Shown here: piece by piece, positions 1-9,914 of the stretch
How the letters are laid out: each line of letters starts with the position of its first letter
Numbering within the stretch: the stretch's first letter is position 1
Assembly: GCA_018343915.1 (NCBI GenBank)
Contig: JABRWF010000005.1
Span: forward strand, 1,461,001-1,525,000
DNA from: Agroathelia rolfsii
Taxonomy: Eukaryota; Basidiomycota; Agaricomycetes; Amylocorticiales; Amylocorticiaceae
Reading direction: 5' to 3'
Length of the DNA stretch: 64,000 nt
Notes under the pieces: model-generated
What the model saw: the letters and a program-made list of their open reading frames with translations, nothing else
What the model was told of the DNA's origin: nothing
Database searches by the model: none
Position numbers and translations under genes: made by a program

Positions 1-865
1 GTTTCTGGCTCAGGCTTCAACTTTGTAACTGACCAAAGGGGCCCTATTGCCGAATCCACAACCTCGCAAGCTCGGAATCGGATTCGGCATTGGGAGGGCA
101 AGCCGGAAGCATCAGGCTTCAGACTCCGCTCCGCATAGCTCGGCTGCTGCACAGTTTGCGACTTGTTCTCTGACAGCTAGGAGCATAGCGCATACAGTCA
201 GCGTTGAGTTGTGCTCGACCCACCCACCTCCCCTAGTGGGTACACACTAGCGTAGGCAGTTGGTCAGGGGGTGTCGAGATACCTTCTCGCCTGCAGCTTG
301 AGCGGTGCCTGCCGGCTACACCTCTACCCCCCGGCCTCTGTCTTCACACTGTTTCTCTTGCCGTCGCAGCGCTGGCCTGACCTCCAGACCCTTCGGAAGA
401 AAATAGGATGGCTTTTGCCTATTTCGAATTCGAGAGACCCAGAAGGCTTAGTCCGCTCGGAACTTATCCGAGTTTGGCTACTAGTAGTACATAGTAGCAG
501 GATTGTTACCTATATAGCCTCAAGCTGTATAAGCCAATCCTATATATAATCTTCGAATTCATACCTACCCATTACTAAAGCCACTTGAACGGCCCAACTC
601 CCTCAGTAATTCTGTATGACCACTTTCTGAGTTGTATTGAAGCATCACATGACACCTTACTGATGTACATCACTCGGGCTTGTCGAGTCATCGACCAGTC
701 AAATTCGCGGCTGTATCGGCCGGGAAAACTTTTTTTCGTGTCTCACGTAGTATGATCGCTAACATAGGGCCGCAATGAGCCAATGGTGGTGCAGCTACAA
801 TATTTAACGTATGACGAAACATGAGACGACTCTTTGGACAGAACCCCCATTCTTGTGTGTAGTAA
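1..865. other. Intergenic, no gene seen
   Basis: No reading frame here has recognisable protein features or a convincing intron pattern. A small inverted repeat with 9-bp arms (49-57 and 80-88, GCCGAATCC and its complement) could form a hairpin. The segment around 420-560 has direct short tandem motifs (ctactagtagtac) and an AT-rich tail. It could be a remnant of a transposable element, but no coding domain supports that. Confidence 0.4.
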
Positions 866-1730
866 ATGTATTCCAACACAGTCGCTGAAAACGTTCTAGG
901 AACAATTGGTATGCCTTGCCAATCCTCGCTCCTTTTATCGTGTAGTTTTAAACCTTCTTTTCTAGGAACCATTTGTTGGACCGTTCAGCTAGTCCCACAG
1001 ATTGTAAAATCTTACCGGGATAAAACAACAAAAGGGCTTTCTCCCTGGCTCGTGTGCGTCATTTTTCAATTTAACACGATATTGACATTCTCCTTAATAT
1101 ATGTTTCCTATTAGTTTTCTCTGGAGTGCCTCAGGAATTTTCCTGGGAGTATATGCTCTCACGCAAAATCTCAACATCCCTCTGATTCTTCAGCCCCAGC
1201 TGTTCACGGTTCTCTCCCTATTCTCATGGGGTCAATGCCTCTACTACGACGGTCCACTAATGTTCCGAAACCATGTCCTAAGGTGCACTATCCTGTGCAT
1301 TCTCACCATGCTTGTCTTTGGTGGTCTTGAAACAGGCTGTTACTTCGCCATACATCCGGCCTATAGACGTGGTCACGATTCTGCCGTCGAGTCCTTTGGT
1401 ATCGTCAGTGCGGTCATCATCGCTGTTGCACTGTTACCCCAGTACTATGCTATTTACGAGCACAAGGCCGTCGTTGGGATTTCAACAACCTTCATGTTGG
1501 TCGATATGCTTGGGGGCGTGTTCAGTGACCTATCACTCCTCTTCCGACCGGGAAGGTTCGACGTCGTCGCTGGAGTCACTTATAGTCTTGTAGTAGTCAT
1601 GGACGGAGCTGTGTTGGTTGCTGCTCTGATATTGAATCCACGTCATACTAGGAAGTTGAAGCAGGCAAATGATTTCGAGCTGCAGGCAACTCCTGCCGCA
1701 TCATCAGCTTCGGCACCTCAGAAAGTATGA
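866..1730 (+). CDS. PQ-loop repeat membrane protein
   Basis: Three exons, 866-908, 966-1053 and 1115-1730, join in frame through introns of 57 and 61 nt with GTATGC and GTGCGT donors. The product is a seven-helix-type membrane protein of the PQ-loop family, which includes vacuolar and lysosomal amino-acid exporters and MPDU1-like proteins. The first PQ-loop is plain: CWTVQLVPQIVKSYRDK, followed by GLSPWLVFLWSASGIFLG, as in the fungal members. A second PQ pair occurs near LLPQYYAIYEHKAVVGIS. The last 30 residues are polar. The start at 866 is the first ATG in frame and gives a short N-terminus before helix 1, which is usual in the family. Substrate and membrane cannot be told from sequence; a vacuolar membrane is likely by family. 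Confidence 0.85.
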
Positions 1731-2107
1731 TACAAGTCATTATAGTATACTAATCGCATTTCTATTTGGATTCATATCCCAGTAGACTTCATGGCTTCAT
1801 CACGACCTCTATACGGGTACCCTATTCCTATTCTTTGATTATATATATTGGTATGAGCCCCATGAAAGTGAGTACAATCACACATCATACAAATCGAATT
1901 GAAATTTTGTCCAATCGTAACCCAAGAAAACACTAATAAAACATTTGAAACCCAGAGGTATACGTCTAACCATAACTTAAGAAGCAAGAAAAACCGGAAC
2001 AAAAAGAAAGTGAAGTCAAACGAGGGTGTAAGCTAGTCCTGATCCTTAAGGTGTAATGAATAACAAAAAAAAATGTTAAAAGAGACTCGGGATATTTATC
2101 CTTAGAT
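1731..2107. other. Convergent 3' intergenic region
   Basis: AT-rich spacer between two genes that end towards each other. It probably holds the 3' UTRs of both. No gene is seen. Confidence 0.5.
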
Positions 2108-5100
2108 TTAAACCGAAATAAAGTAAAAGCCCATACTATCCGCCTCTGTTGCGCCACTATTGACCAAGGAGCCATCGGAATCCAAAGCGATGTACAAGCT
2201 GTTTGAAACCGCTTTGATACTATAAACGCCTCCAGCCGCACCGCTCTTTTGCCTGACAATGAACTGCTCCCAGGTTGAAGCAACAACACGAGCAGCGGCG
2301 AGAGCGTAGTCTCCAGAATCGTCCGCGGTGACATACTCACCAGTGGAATTAAGTTGTAAGGTACCCGCATTGGGAACATAGGCGCCGTTGAAGATGGCCC
2401 CCTCAGCCGCCGAGGCGCCTGTCGCCATCAGGTTCGTGTTGGAGGCGGATGCGGTGACGAATTCACCCGTCGTAGCTCGTAGGTAGAAGTTCCCAATTGG
2501 GTTCGACTGCGAAGACGAGTCACAGATTGCGGCACCACTAGGGTTGGGTCGCGTGGCGACAAAGTATTGTTGATTTGAAAACGTGTTCCCTGTGCCCCAG
2601 GTGGTGAGCTGGGATGACCATTGGGCGGCAGTTTGTGGGTTGTAGTTAGAGTATGCAGCTACGATCACGCTTCGCCAGTCGTCAGAATACGATGCATTGT
2701 TCATCTCGCTTGATGTGTAGCTCCTATAGGATGATTATCAGAAACAGTGCAGTAGTTGGAAAGGAAGTAGCATACCAAACATTCTGTACCCATTCACTAT
2801 CATACAGATACTCGTTCACTGGTGTGATAGGAAGCATTTGGATCGCTGCAATCTCGACAGTTTCGGCTCCCCAGAATCTGGAGTGGATTATTAGTCACGT
2901 GAATCCAATCACGACGTCCGGGTTGAAACTTACAGCCAGGCACCACTCTGCCAGTCCTCAACATTACCCATCGTAACTAGCGCTCTAACATCTGCTTCAG
3001 GATAGGGGTTATCCAGATCCGTAGGTGATTGGGAGGGATACAAATGCCAATAAACCTGGGCCGCCTGCTGCTCAGAGGCAAGGAGGAGTTGAGAGTAGTG
3101 CACCATATCCGTGTCGCCAATAACGGAGGACTAGAATGGAAACAGCGTAAATCATCGTTGTATATCGGTTGGTAATTTGAAGTGACACACCCAGAGCATT
3201 GCTCCATAGTATCCGTTGATGGCCTCACCCGTGGACTCTTGGTCGCGAGAGCCAGCACCGTTAGCAATACCAGACGCTACGATAATCAATCAGATCAGAA
3301 ATGTGACCGTGAAGAGAGATTTCAACACTCTTGTACATACCCCATGAGTGACCAGCAAACCAGTCGCGGCATCTCGTCACAGGGAAATAAGGGTCCGCGG
3401 GCGTCGGATTTACGATGTCTCTGCGGTATAATGAATTCAGTTACGATGTCAAAAAAGACAGATACTTGCTTACCGAAGGAACCAATTGATGTAAGTTTGA
3501 TGCTCAGACAGCCAATTATTATCGTACTTGGCAATGACAGCGGCGACAGCCAAGAAGTAACCATAGTCTGAGCAAAGAATTAAAAACAAAACTGAAGTTA
3601 AACAACCGAAAAGATACTGACGGAAGTGATGATCGTTGTAGAACCCGTTTCCAAAATCAACATTTACATTATCATAACCTCCTGCATCTATCATGCCTCC
3701 CCAGCCACTTTCGTATGCTGGAAGCGTAGAAGAAGTAGACTCAAACTAAGGATACATTAGTATCAAGAGAACCTTGGGCGATCTACGTTACATACCCAGT
3801 ACTGGAAACTAGCCTCCAAGTAAGCGATGACTTGATCAATGAGATCGGACCTTCCAATGAAATCCGCAATGATTCTGTATTGGTACAATCAAGAATCGGC
3901 CATTCGACGTGAGAAATCACATCACAACAGACATGATGGAACTTACGCTAGTCGGGCTTGAGCATTTGCCGCGCCGCCCCAGTAGTAAAAATCTCCCGGA
4001 ACGCTTGGCTCACTTGCGTTTAGTTGTCCGACTTCATATTCAAGACCGGCGATGAGACCATCCATACAGGACGAATCAACATCACGATCCGGATTCCACG
4101 TTATCGGTGTCAGATCATAAGTCATTTGCCATTGCGAGCCAATGATGGGGTACATGTACCCCTTGGTCGTCAGGTACGACAGGGACGAAGTCGACGGCCA
4201 AGTCGACGAAGCGGGAGAGGCGAGCTTCTGACGGTGATGTGGCCATGTGAGCATTAAGAGCGATGAAGCAGTTCCGACGACATCCCAATTGAAAATCAAA
4301 GTACCCGTCGTATCGGTGAAGCTGTAATCCGTGCCGACGCTGATGGGGTAGTTGGTCACGTATTCATCAAGCAGGGTCTTGTGAGAGGTCTCATTCAATT
4401 TGACAACGCGTAGAACTCCGCTTAATGGTGCGCTAGCCTGGACAATACCCGCGGCTGGGTATTCGGTGGGGCCAGAGGCGGCCGTCATTGTGATCGAGCC
4501 CGAGAGGGAGTAGATGATATAGGCACCGGCGCTATTGGTGACTAGGAACTCAGTACCCGTGGCCGTGGCTGGATGGATTCGAAACAGTGTCATTCAAGTT
4601 CAGGTTCAGTGAGATAATTCATGAAATTGGATAGAGATATACGTACCATTCTCCCCAGAGGACAAGATCGTCCCTGCAAAGCTTGTGATAAGACCATTTT
4701 GAGACGTCAGCATGGGGGTAGCGTCTGAGAACTGGAAGGTCAGGTAGGGTGAGCCGGGGACCATATAACCGGTCATTGTAGAAGAGCCCGTAAAGTACTG
4801 GAGTGTCACTGATTGGGTGTCCTGAGACAAGAGTGTGTTAGCAATTGTATGAAACGATGGCCCAAGAACATGATGAATCCAAGTCTGAAGCACTATGCAG
4901 CGAGCCAAGGATAACAGTCCGAGAGTATGTCTCAACCATCGCATAGTCGAAGATCAAAATCAACACCACAAAGTCGACACTTACAAATGCAGTGGCTTTG
5001 TGGTCCGAAAAATCACCGGAATGCTCGGCAAATCCCATGGACCAGTCGCTTTGAGTGGGCTGCTTGATGCTAGTTCCGTCCCATTGTCGGTCGGTACTGA

Positions 5101-5788
5101 CGCCGAAGACAATCCCAGAGCCAATGAGGTTAGATTCGTACGGAAAGGGACCGGCGACGATACTAGCAAGGGAGCATGATCATCAATATCAACATCAAAT
5201 ACAAGACAGATGTGGGCCTCTCAAGAAGTGAGGTCACAGAGAGTGAAATATGGCGTATCAGATGGATTGAATGAAAGAGGAGAGTTTAGAAGAATGGAGG
5301 TAGACAGATAGACTTATAATGAAAGAATGATGGATGGTCCATGTGATTAAGGGGGACAGGTCCGTAATGTATTTTTCAAAACAATACAAAAAAGGGCAAA
5401 AAGCGCTCGGAGCGAATAACAAGGCCGTAACTTACGCAGTCCCAGGGGTTGCAGCGTATCCACTCCACCACGTATTCGTGGGATACTGAAACAGATGCGA
5501 TTATTTCCACATTACAAAGGAAAGTATGGTCCAACCTACGGGTGGATTCATATCCACAAAGAAAGAAGCAAGGGGAGGTGCGGTATTAGCAACAGTTCCA
5601 CCAGCTGGCTCTGGTTTATCTGTAGCAATTGGTCCAAAAATGCTGCGCTGCATGTGGGTCGCAGGAATGGCATCGTCAAATGGAATACTTGAATGATTGT
5701 ATGGGGCAGCCAAGACACAAATAGGAGGCAAGAAGTAGGTAGAAAGAATTAATGCAGAAGAAAATAAAGACAGTGTTAAGCCAGCCAT
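2108..5788 (-). CDS. GH81 endo-1,3-beta-glucanase with C-terminal beta-trefoil-like module
   Basis: Thirteen exons give about 883 residues: 5788-5540, 5485-5436, 5162-4985, 4821-4647, 4568-3947, 3874-3796, 3745-3622, 3567-3474, 3420-3341, 3276-3191, 3130-2934, 2877-2776 and 2723-2108. All phases agree. The start gives a clear signal peptide (SLFSSALILSTYFLPPICVLA). GH81 landmarks follow in order: PTNTWWSGYAA, WSMGFAEHSGDFSDHKATAF, FYNDHHFHYGYFLAVAA, DWFAGHSWASGIANG and RDQESTGEAINGYYGAMLW, the last with the acidic catalytic residues. The enzyme cleaves 1,3-beta-glucan, so it is expected to act outside the cell in wall remodelling, hyphal autolysis or attack on other fungi. After the catalytic part, roughly the last 130 residues (GNFYLRATTGEFVTA, LQLNSTGEYVTADD, YSIKAVSNSLYIALDSDG) form three repeats resembling a fascin-like or ricin-like beta-trefoil. 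The 163-nt intron at 4984-4822 is long for this gene and may hide a small exon. Confidence 0.92.
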
Positions 5789-6526
5789 GGTAGTAGAAGA
5801 TGGGCTCGAATTGAGGATAGGAGGGCGTAAGTCGAGCTTTGATTAAATAAGATTGAACGTAACAGGGACAAGGGGTAAAAAACTGAACAGTTTTTGACGT
5901 TCCAGGTTCTATGATGAGTCTGTTTTATAGAATACGAGCAACCGAACAATTATCGAACTTCTGGTACAGCGGCTGTACTTGTTTTGCTGGATGACCACAG
6001 CAAAAAAACTGGATACGCTTCTGTTCGCGAGCAATAAACTCAGCTGCCGCTGAAAAAAAAAAAACACTGTTCTCGTTGCCAGCAAGTTTTAGGCGAGTGC
6101 TGGTTCCCCGGGGCAGTCATGAGAACAGTGAATCAGTGCAGTGACGAGCACCTTGCCACACAACAAGAAGCATGACAGATCTGATAACGACCTCAGTCCA
6201 AAAATAAGAGCAATATAATAGTCAAAAGACAAGGCTCAAAGCTGCATCATGACGGCGAGGTAGAGGAAGTGACCTCGCCTTGCATGGCTTACCAGTAGCA
6301 TTCGCCGCTCGTCGGACCTGGCTGCCGGAAGCAAAGTTCAGTAAGAAACCAGTGTGTTACAAAAGCAGCAAGGATGACCGTCATCACACCAATGGCTTTG
6401 CTAATTGCTACATTGACCCCATACAACCACTGATGTAAGAGATCGATAATGCAAATAGGATTATGAATTATCGGAATTGGTATACCGTAGAACAGGGCCC
6501 GAACATTACACGATACGTCATTTGGC
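5789..6526. other. Intergenic region upstream of GH81 gene and downstream of KEI1
   Basis: This holds the GH81 promoter side and the KEI1 3' UTR. I see no supported gene. A hydrophobic frame on the minus strand at 6289-6555 overlaps the KEI1 stop and has no start or family features that convince me. Confidence 0.5.
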
Positions 6527-7662
6527 TCAGTTTTCTTCACCTGAGCCCGACCCACGCTTTGAGTGAGAGCCGACTAACGTCCTCTCATCTTCGTCAAATA
6601 AGACCTCAGCAGGCTCATCTTTTCTCGACTGCGAGAAAACAACGTTTCCAAGAGAACTCTTTCCGCGTTTCGCATGACTCTTTCCACCCCGCGGCGCGCT
6701 AACGAACTCAGTGAAGCTCGAGACGGAACCTCCGGGAGTACGACCGTGCGGGGTCTGATATGCCGGGGTATGAACAGGATAGAGTTGCTCCTCGGGGTCG
6801 TCATAATCATGCTCTGGAATCGCTGACGTAGACGGAAAGTTGGCCGATGTAGGCGTTGCTGCTGCGGCTGCAGCCCTCGTGAGTGGTAAAGAGCGATAAG
6901 AACCTTTTCGCAGGTGGGAGGCGTAAGAATAGATTAAAAGAGCGAAGTAGAACTAATTTTATATGAATCAATACGATCGTGTACGCTCGAATGACAGGCA
7001 ATGACGCAGACCTTGGAAAGCCATAGGAAGATAATAATGAACGCCGCAGACCTTTTCTCCTGGTCCCAGATAGCCAAAGCTGCGCTGGCGCGTTCGGCGT
7101 CCGATATGGCACCATGGTATACCGATAGATCAGCGGTCTTCATTATCTCTTTTTGTGCTTCACTCTTTGCCGTGTGTTGACCGTCATGAGGGGTATATAA
7201 CCACCAGGTGGTGGCAAAGACAACAGTCCACATTGTCGAGAGAATATGATCCGCAAAGAAGAGATGGGCAAAGTAGAGCGTTTGTTTTGGGTCTTGCTGC
7301 GCTGGCACAGTCAGACGGATTTGGTCGATGTTTGTGTCAGAAGAAGAGTACGTACTTGCTGCACGGCCCGAAGACCCCACGTCAAAGCAACCAGGGCAAT
7401 AACGGAGTACAGATACATGCTCAGCTGCGCAAAAGAGCCACCTGCACCCGTGAGGAGGGCAATGAGGCCATATACGCCGGCAACCTTGTTGAGGAGCTGT
7501 GGAAGATGTGTGTTCTGCGTGAGCAGATGATCACGGCCAGCAGAGAGCGTTGCGACGCACCGCAAAAAGGAGAGCGATGGTGACGCCTGTCTTAAGATCC
7601 AAGATGTTCAAAAACGACGACAGAGGCCATAGGCGCCATTCTGGACGCAGCGTGAGCTTCAT
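6527..7662 (-). CDS. KEI1: KEI1-like subunit of inositol phosphorylceramide synthase
   Basis: Four exons (7662-7561, 7496-7356, 7296-7012, 6952-6527), all phase 0, encode 317 residues. The protein starts MKLTLRPEWRLWPLSS and continues LDLKTGVTIALLFALLNKVAGVYGLIALLTG, SMYLYSVIAL, LYFAHLFFADHILSTMWTVVFATTWW and FYFALLIYSYASHLRKGSYRSL. This is the four-helix pattern and C-terminal cytosolic tail of fungal Kei1. Kei1 is the non-catalytic partner of the Aur1 transferase in the Golgi and is needed for inositol phosphorylceramide synthesis; in yeast it is also a Kex2 substrate. The tail is Ser/Gly/Pro rich and ends GSGSGEEN. The acceptor of exon 2 was chosen to restore the conserved FALLNKV; an upstream AG would add four residues. 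It is divergent from eIF4E with 151 bp between start codons. Confidence 0.88.
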
Positions 7663-7813
7663 GGTAGGATTGGGCGAGTGCAGTGAAGTAATAATAATAA
7701 ATGGTATACACTACAAAATACAACTTTGGTAAAAACGATGACATAAGAAAATACGCTAGAGAAAATTCAATCTCCGCCATTCTTGAATTCATCTTTTGCC
7801 GTCTTTGCCATCA
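7663..7813. promoter_or_regulatory. Shared divergent promoter of KEI1 and eIF4E
   Basis: Only 151 bp separate the two start codons on opposite strands, so both promoters and both 5' UTRs lie here. The segment is AT-rich with an aataataataaat tract at 7690-7701. No canonical TATA box is evident for either gene. Confidence 0.6.
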
Positions 7814-8697
7814 ATGGCCGGCTATTTTTCTCATTCGCCATCGCGCTTCTCGTCCACAAGTCTGTCGTCGTCGTCGACCACGGCAGAGTCACCCACCCCA
7901 CACAGGTCAAGGCTGGCGACCGCGACGTCAAAACTTCCTGTTGCCGCCGCCCTGCGCGATGCGTCGACGGGGCCCACGGCCGGCGGGCATCCGCTAAAAC
8001 ACACGTATGTTCGTGACCCCCTGAGCGATCTCGTTGATTCTTTTTTTATTTGCCCCGTGGTACTGACTGTGCTCCAGATGGGTGCTTTGGTTTCGGCAGC
8101 AGCGATCTCCGGGAAACAAACCCATAAATTATGAAGACGGCATAAAGAAAATAGCTCCTTTCAGCTCGGTATGTGGACTTGACCTCGGCCCCTGCTTTGG
8201 ATGATCTTGCATGTTAGACAAGGCTTGCTGAAGGATGGATACAGGTCGAGTCATTCTGGTCTTTATGGACGCATATGCAGCCTCCGTCTGCACTTGTGCC
8301 TACGACGGACTATCTCATCTTCCACTCTGGCATCCGTCGGCCGGTCTGGGAAGATCCTCTGAATCTCTCCGGAGGCAAGTGGATTATTCGCCTCAAAAAA
8401 GGCGTTTCGGATCGCTTGTGGGAGGACCTGGTGCTAGCTATCATCGGCGACCAGTTTGGCGACTGCGACAATCCCGCAGATGATTGGCCTGAGATTTGCG
8501 GTGCTACGATTAGTGTCAGGGCTAGCGAGGATATCATCAGTGTTTGGAACCGCATCGACTCGCCTGACGATCCCCAGTTACGAGAGAAGATTAGGGACGA
8601 AATCAGGAGAGTACTAAAACTTCCATCTGGGACGATCATGGAATACAAATCAAATAATGGCAAGTCTATATGCTGGAAGCATTCACTTGAGGACTAA
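7814..8697 (+). CDS. Translation initiation factor eIF4E family cap-binding protein
   Basis: Three exons (7814-8004, 8078-8168, 8245-8697) encode 244 residues. After a Ser/Thr-rich N-terminus of about 60 residues comes the eIF4E fold: TWVLWFRQQRSPGNKPINYEDGIKKIAPFSSVESFWSLW overall, then RRPVWEDPLN, GGKWIIRLKKG, LWEDLVLAIIGDQF and ICGATISVR. Conserved tryptophans for stacking the m7G cap are visible in the exon 2-3 region and in PVWEDP. The WFRQQRSPG segment and the substitutions around the first cap-stacking position look more like the class II (4EHP/nCBP) branch than canonical eIF4E1, so it may be a regulatory cap-binding protein rather than the main initiation factor. The ATG at 7814 is the first in frame; the frame is open slightly upstream but without another ATG. 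Confidence 0.9.
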
Positions 8698-9003
8698 TTT
8701 TAACGTTCGTTTCCGTGATATAGACTCCATGCAGGACAAATCAAGCTTCAGGAACTCTGCTATCGACAGAACACCGTTGGCATGACTTTCCCTTTGTACA
8801 TTATCCCAATGCAAGCTCTTCAGTGTCTTTTGTTGTAAACTTGCTTGCTCTCTCAGGAACAGATTGTGTTTCATTTCCCGAAAATCATCGAAAAAAAAAA
8901 GATAACCAGCATAGCGTTATAGCGCATACATCAGAATAATTTGATGGTAACGATTCTTCACAATAACGCAACCGTATAATACAGGTTGGGATTACAAAAG
9001 CCG
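8698..9003. other. Convergent 3' intergenic region
   Basis: AT-rich spacer between the eIF4E stop and the TMEM14-like stop. No gene is seen. Confidence 0.5.
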
Positions 9004-9605
9004 TTACTTTCTAAGTTGATACACAGTGTTTCCGTAGTACAATCCCGCCACTGTAGAAGTGAGTGCGAGAACCTTGGGGACGGGTCCTTTGCCAACGCGG
9101 GGAAGCGATGACAGTAACAGAATGGCAGAGGCGCCTGTTATAATGTTAGGATAGGAAGATGTAGGTACTGTAGTGCAATATTACTGACCAAGTGCATAGT
9201 GGAGGCCATTTGCAGCGTTGTTCTGGATAGCATTACCACTGTAGAGATACAGTGCACCAACACTAATGACGTATATATATCAGCGCCTATTACCTTCAGT
9301 TAGCATCAATGGTGAAAACATTGCTTACCCAACACCGGCAACTAATGAAGGGACGGAACTGTACCATGGAATCTTAGCAGGTATACTTGAGCCAATACTT
9401 CATAACACACCGTGTACGAGCAAACCCTGTAGGCGTAAGCATGAGTTCGTATTTGGGAATAGGCTACGTCGAAACTTGAAGATGCATACCGGTCAATCCT
9501 CCGACGATGCACAAAACACCCATAACAAATGCTGGAGTGGCGGACTAAGGGTATTATTGAGATAAAATACCACATATTGAGTGATTATTAACGTTGACCG
9601 ACCAT
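9004..9605 (-). CDS. TMEM14-family small membrane protein
   Basis: A small gene split into about six exons. The recoverable protein reads TPAFVMGVLCIVGGLTG, then GFARTRSVPSLVAGVGVGALYLYSG, NAIQNNAANGLHYALG and ASAILLLSSLPRVGKGPVPKVLALTSTVAGLYYGNTVYQLRK overall, about 105 residues with three to four helices. This matches the TMEM14 (Tmem_14) family of mitochondrial or plastid inner-membrane proteins; animal TMEM14C moves protoporphyrinogen IX. One internal exon is only 16 nt (GGTTTGCTCGTACACG, about 9432-9447). The first exon is the least certain part: an ATG at 9605 in a CCATGG context could be spliced almost at once to a TCCGCC acceptor near 9558. The gene lacks any long open frame because of its tiny exons, so automated annotation could miss it. 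Confidence 0.75.
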
Positions 9606-9914
9606 GGTTAGTTAAAGACAAATGGTACGACGCTGAGAATGTAGTAAGATGGTATAAATACAAGTGTTCATAGCGTGCCGGGTATTACGGAAACAAATCG
9701 GCACGGGCAACCGCATTACATAACCTAAATTTATTGCTGACAAAGAAGAGGCAAGGCCCATCAAAACCGCGTTTGTGGATTTCAGCTTCTCGGGAATTAA
9801 CTTCTGTCTGTGCGCACAGCTCTCACTTGCTCGTGTGACTACTAGTGAGGTCCTCCTTTAACTGCCCTCCAGACCATCCTAGAGAGGCCACACAGTCCTT
9901 TTGTACATACTATC
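9606..9914. other. Divergent intergenic region
   Basis: This lies between the TMEM14-like start and the MATE start and should contain both promoters. No gene or clear TATA box is seen. Confidence 0.45.

Noticed and set aside
6289..6555. Hydrophobic minus-strand frame overlapping the KEI1 stop
   Set aside because: KEI1 exon explains the region in another frame.
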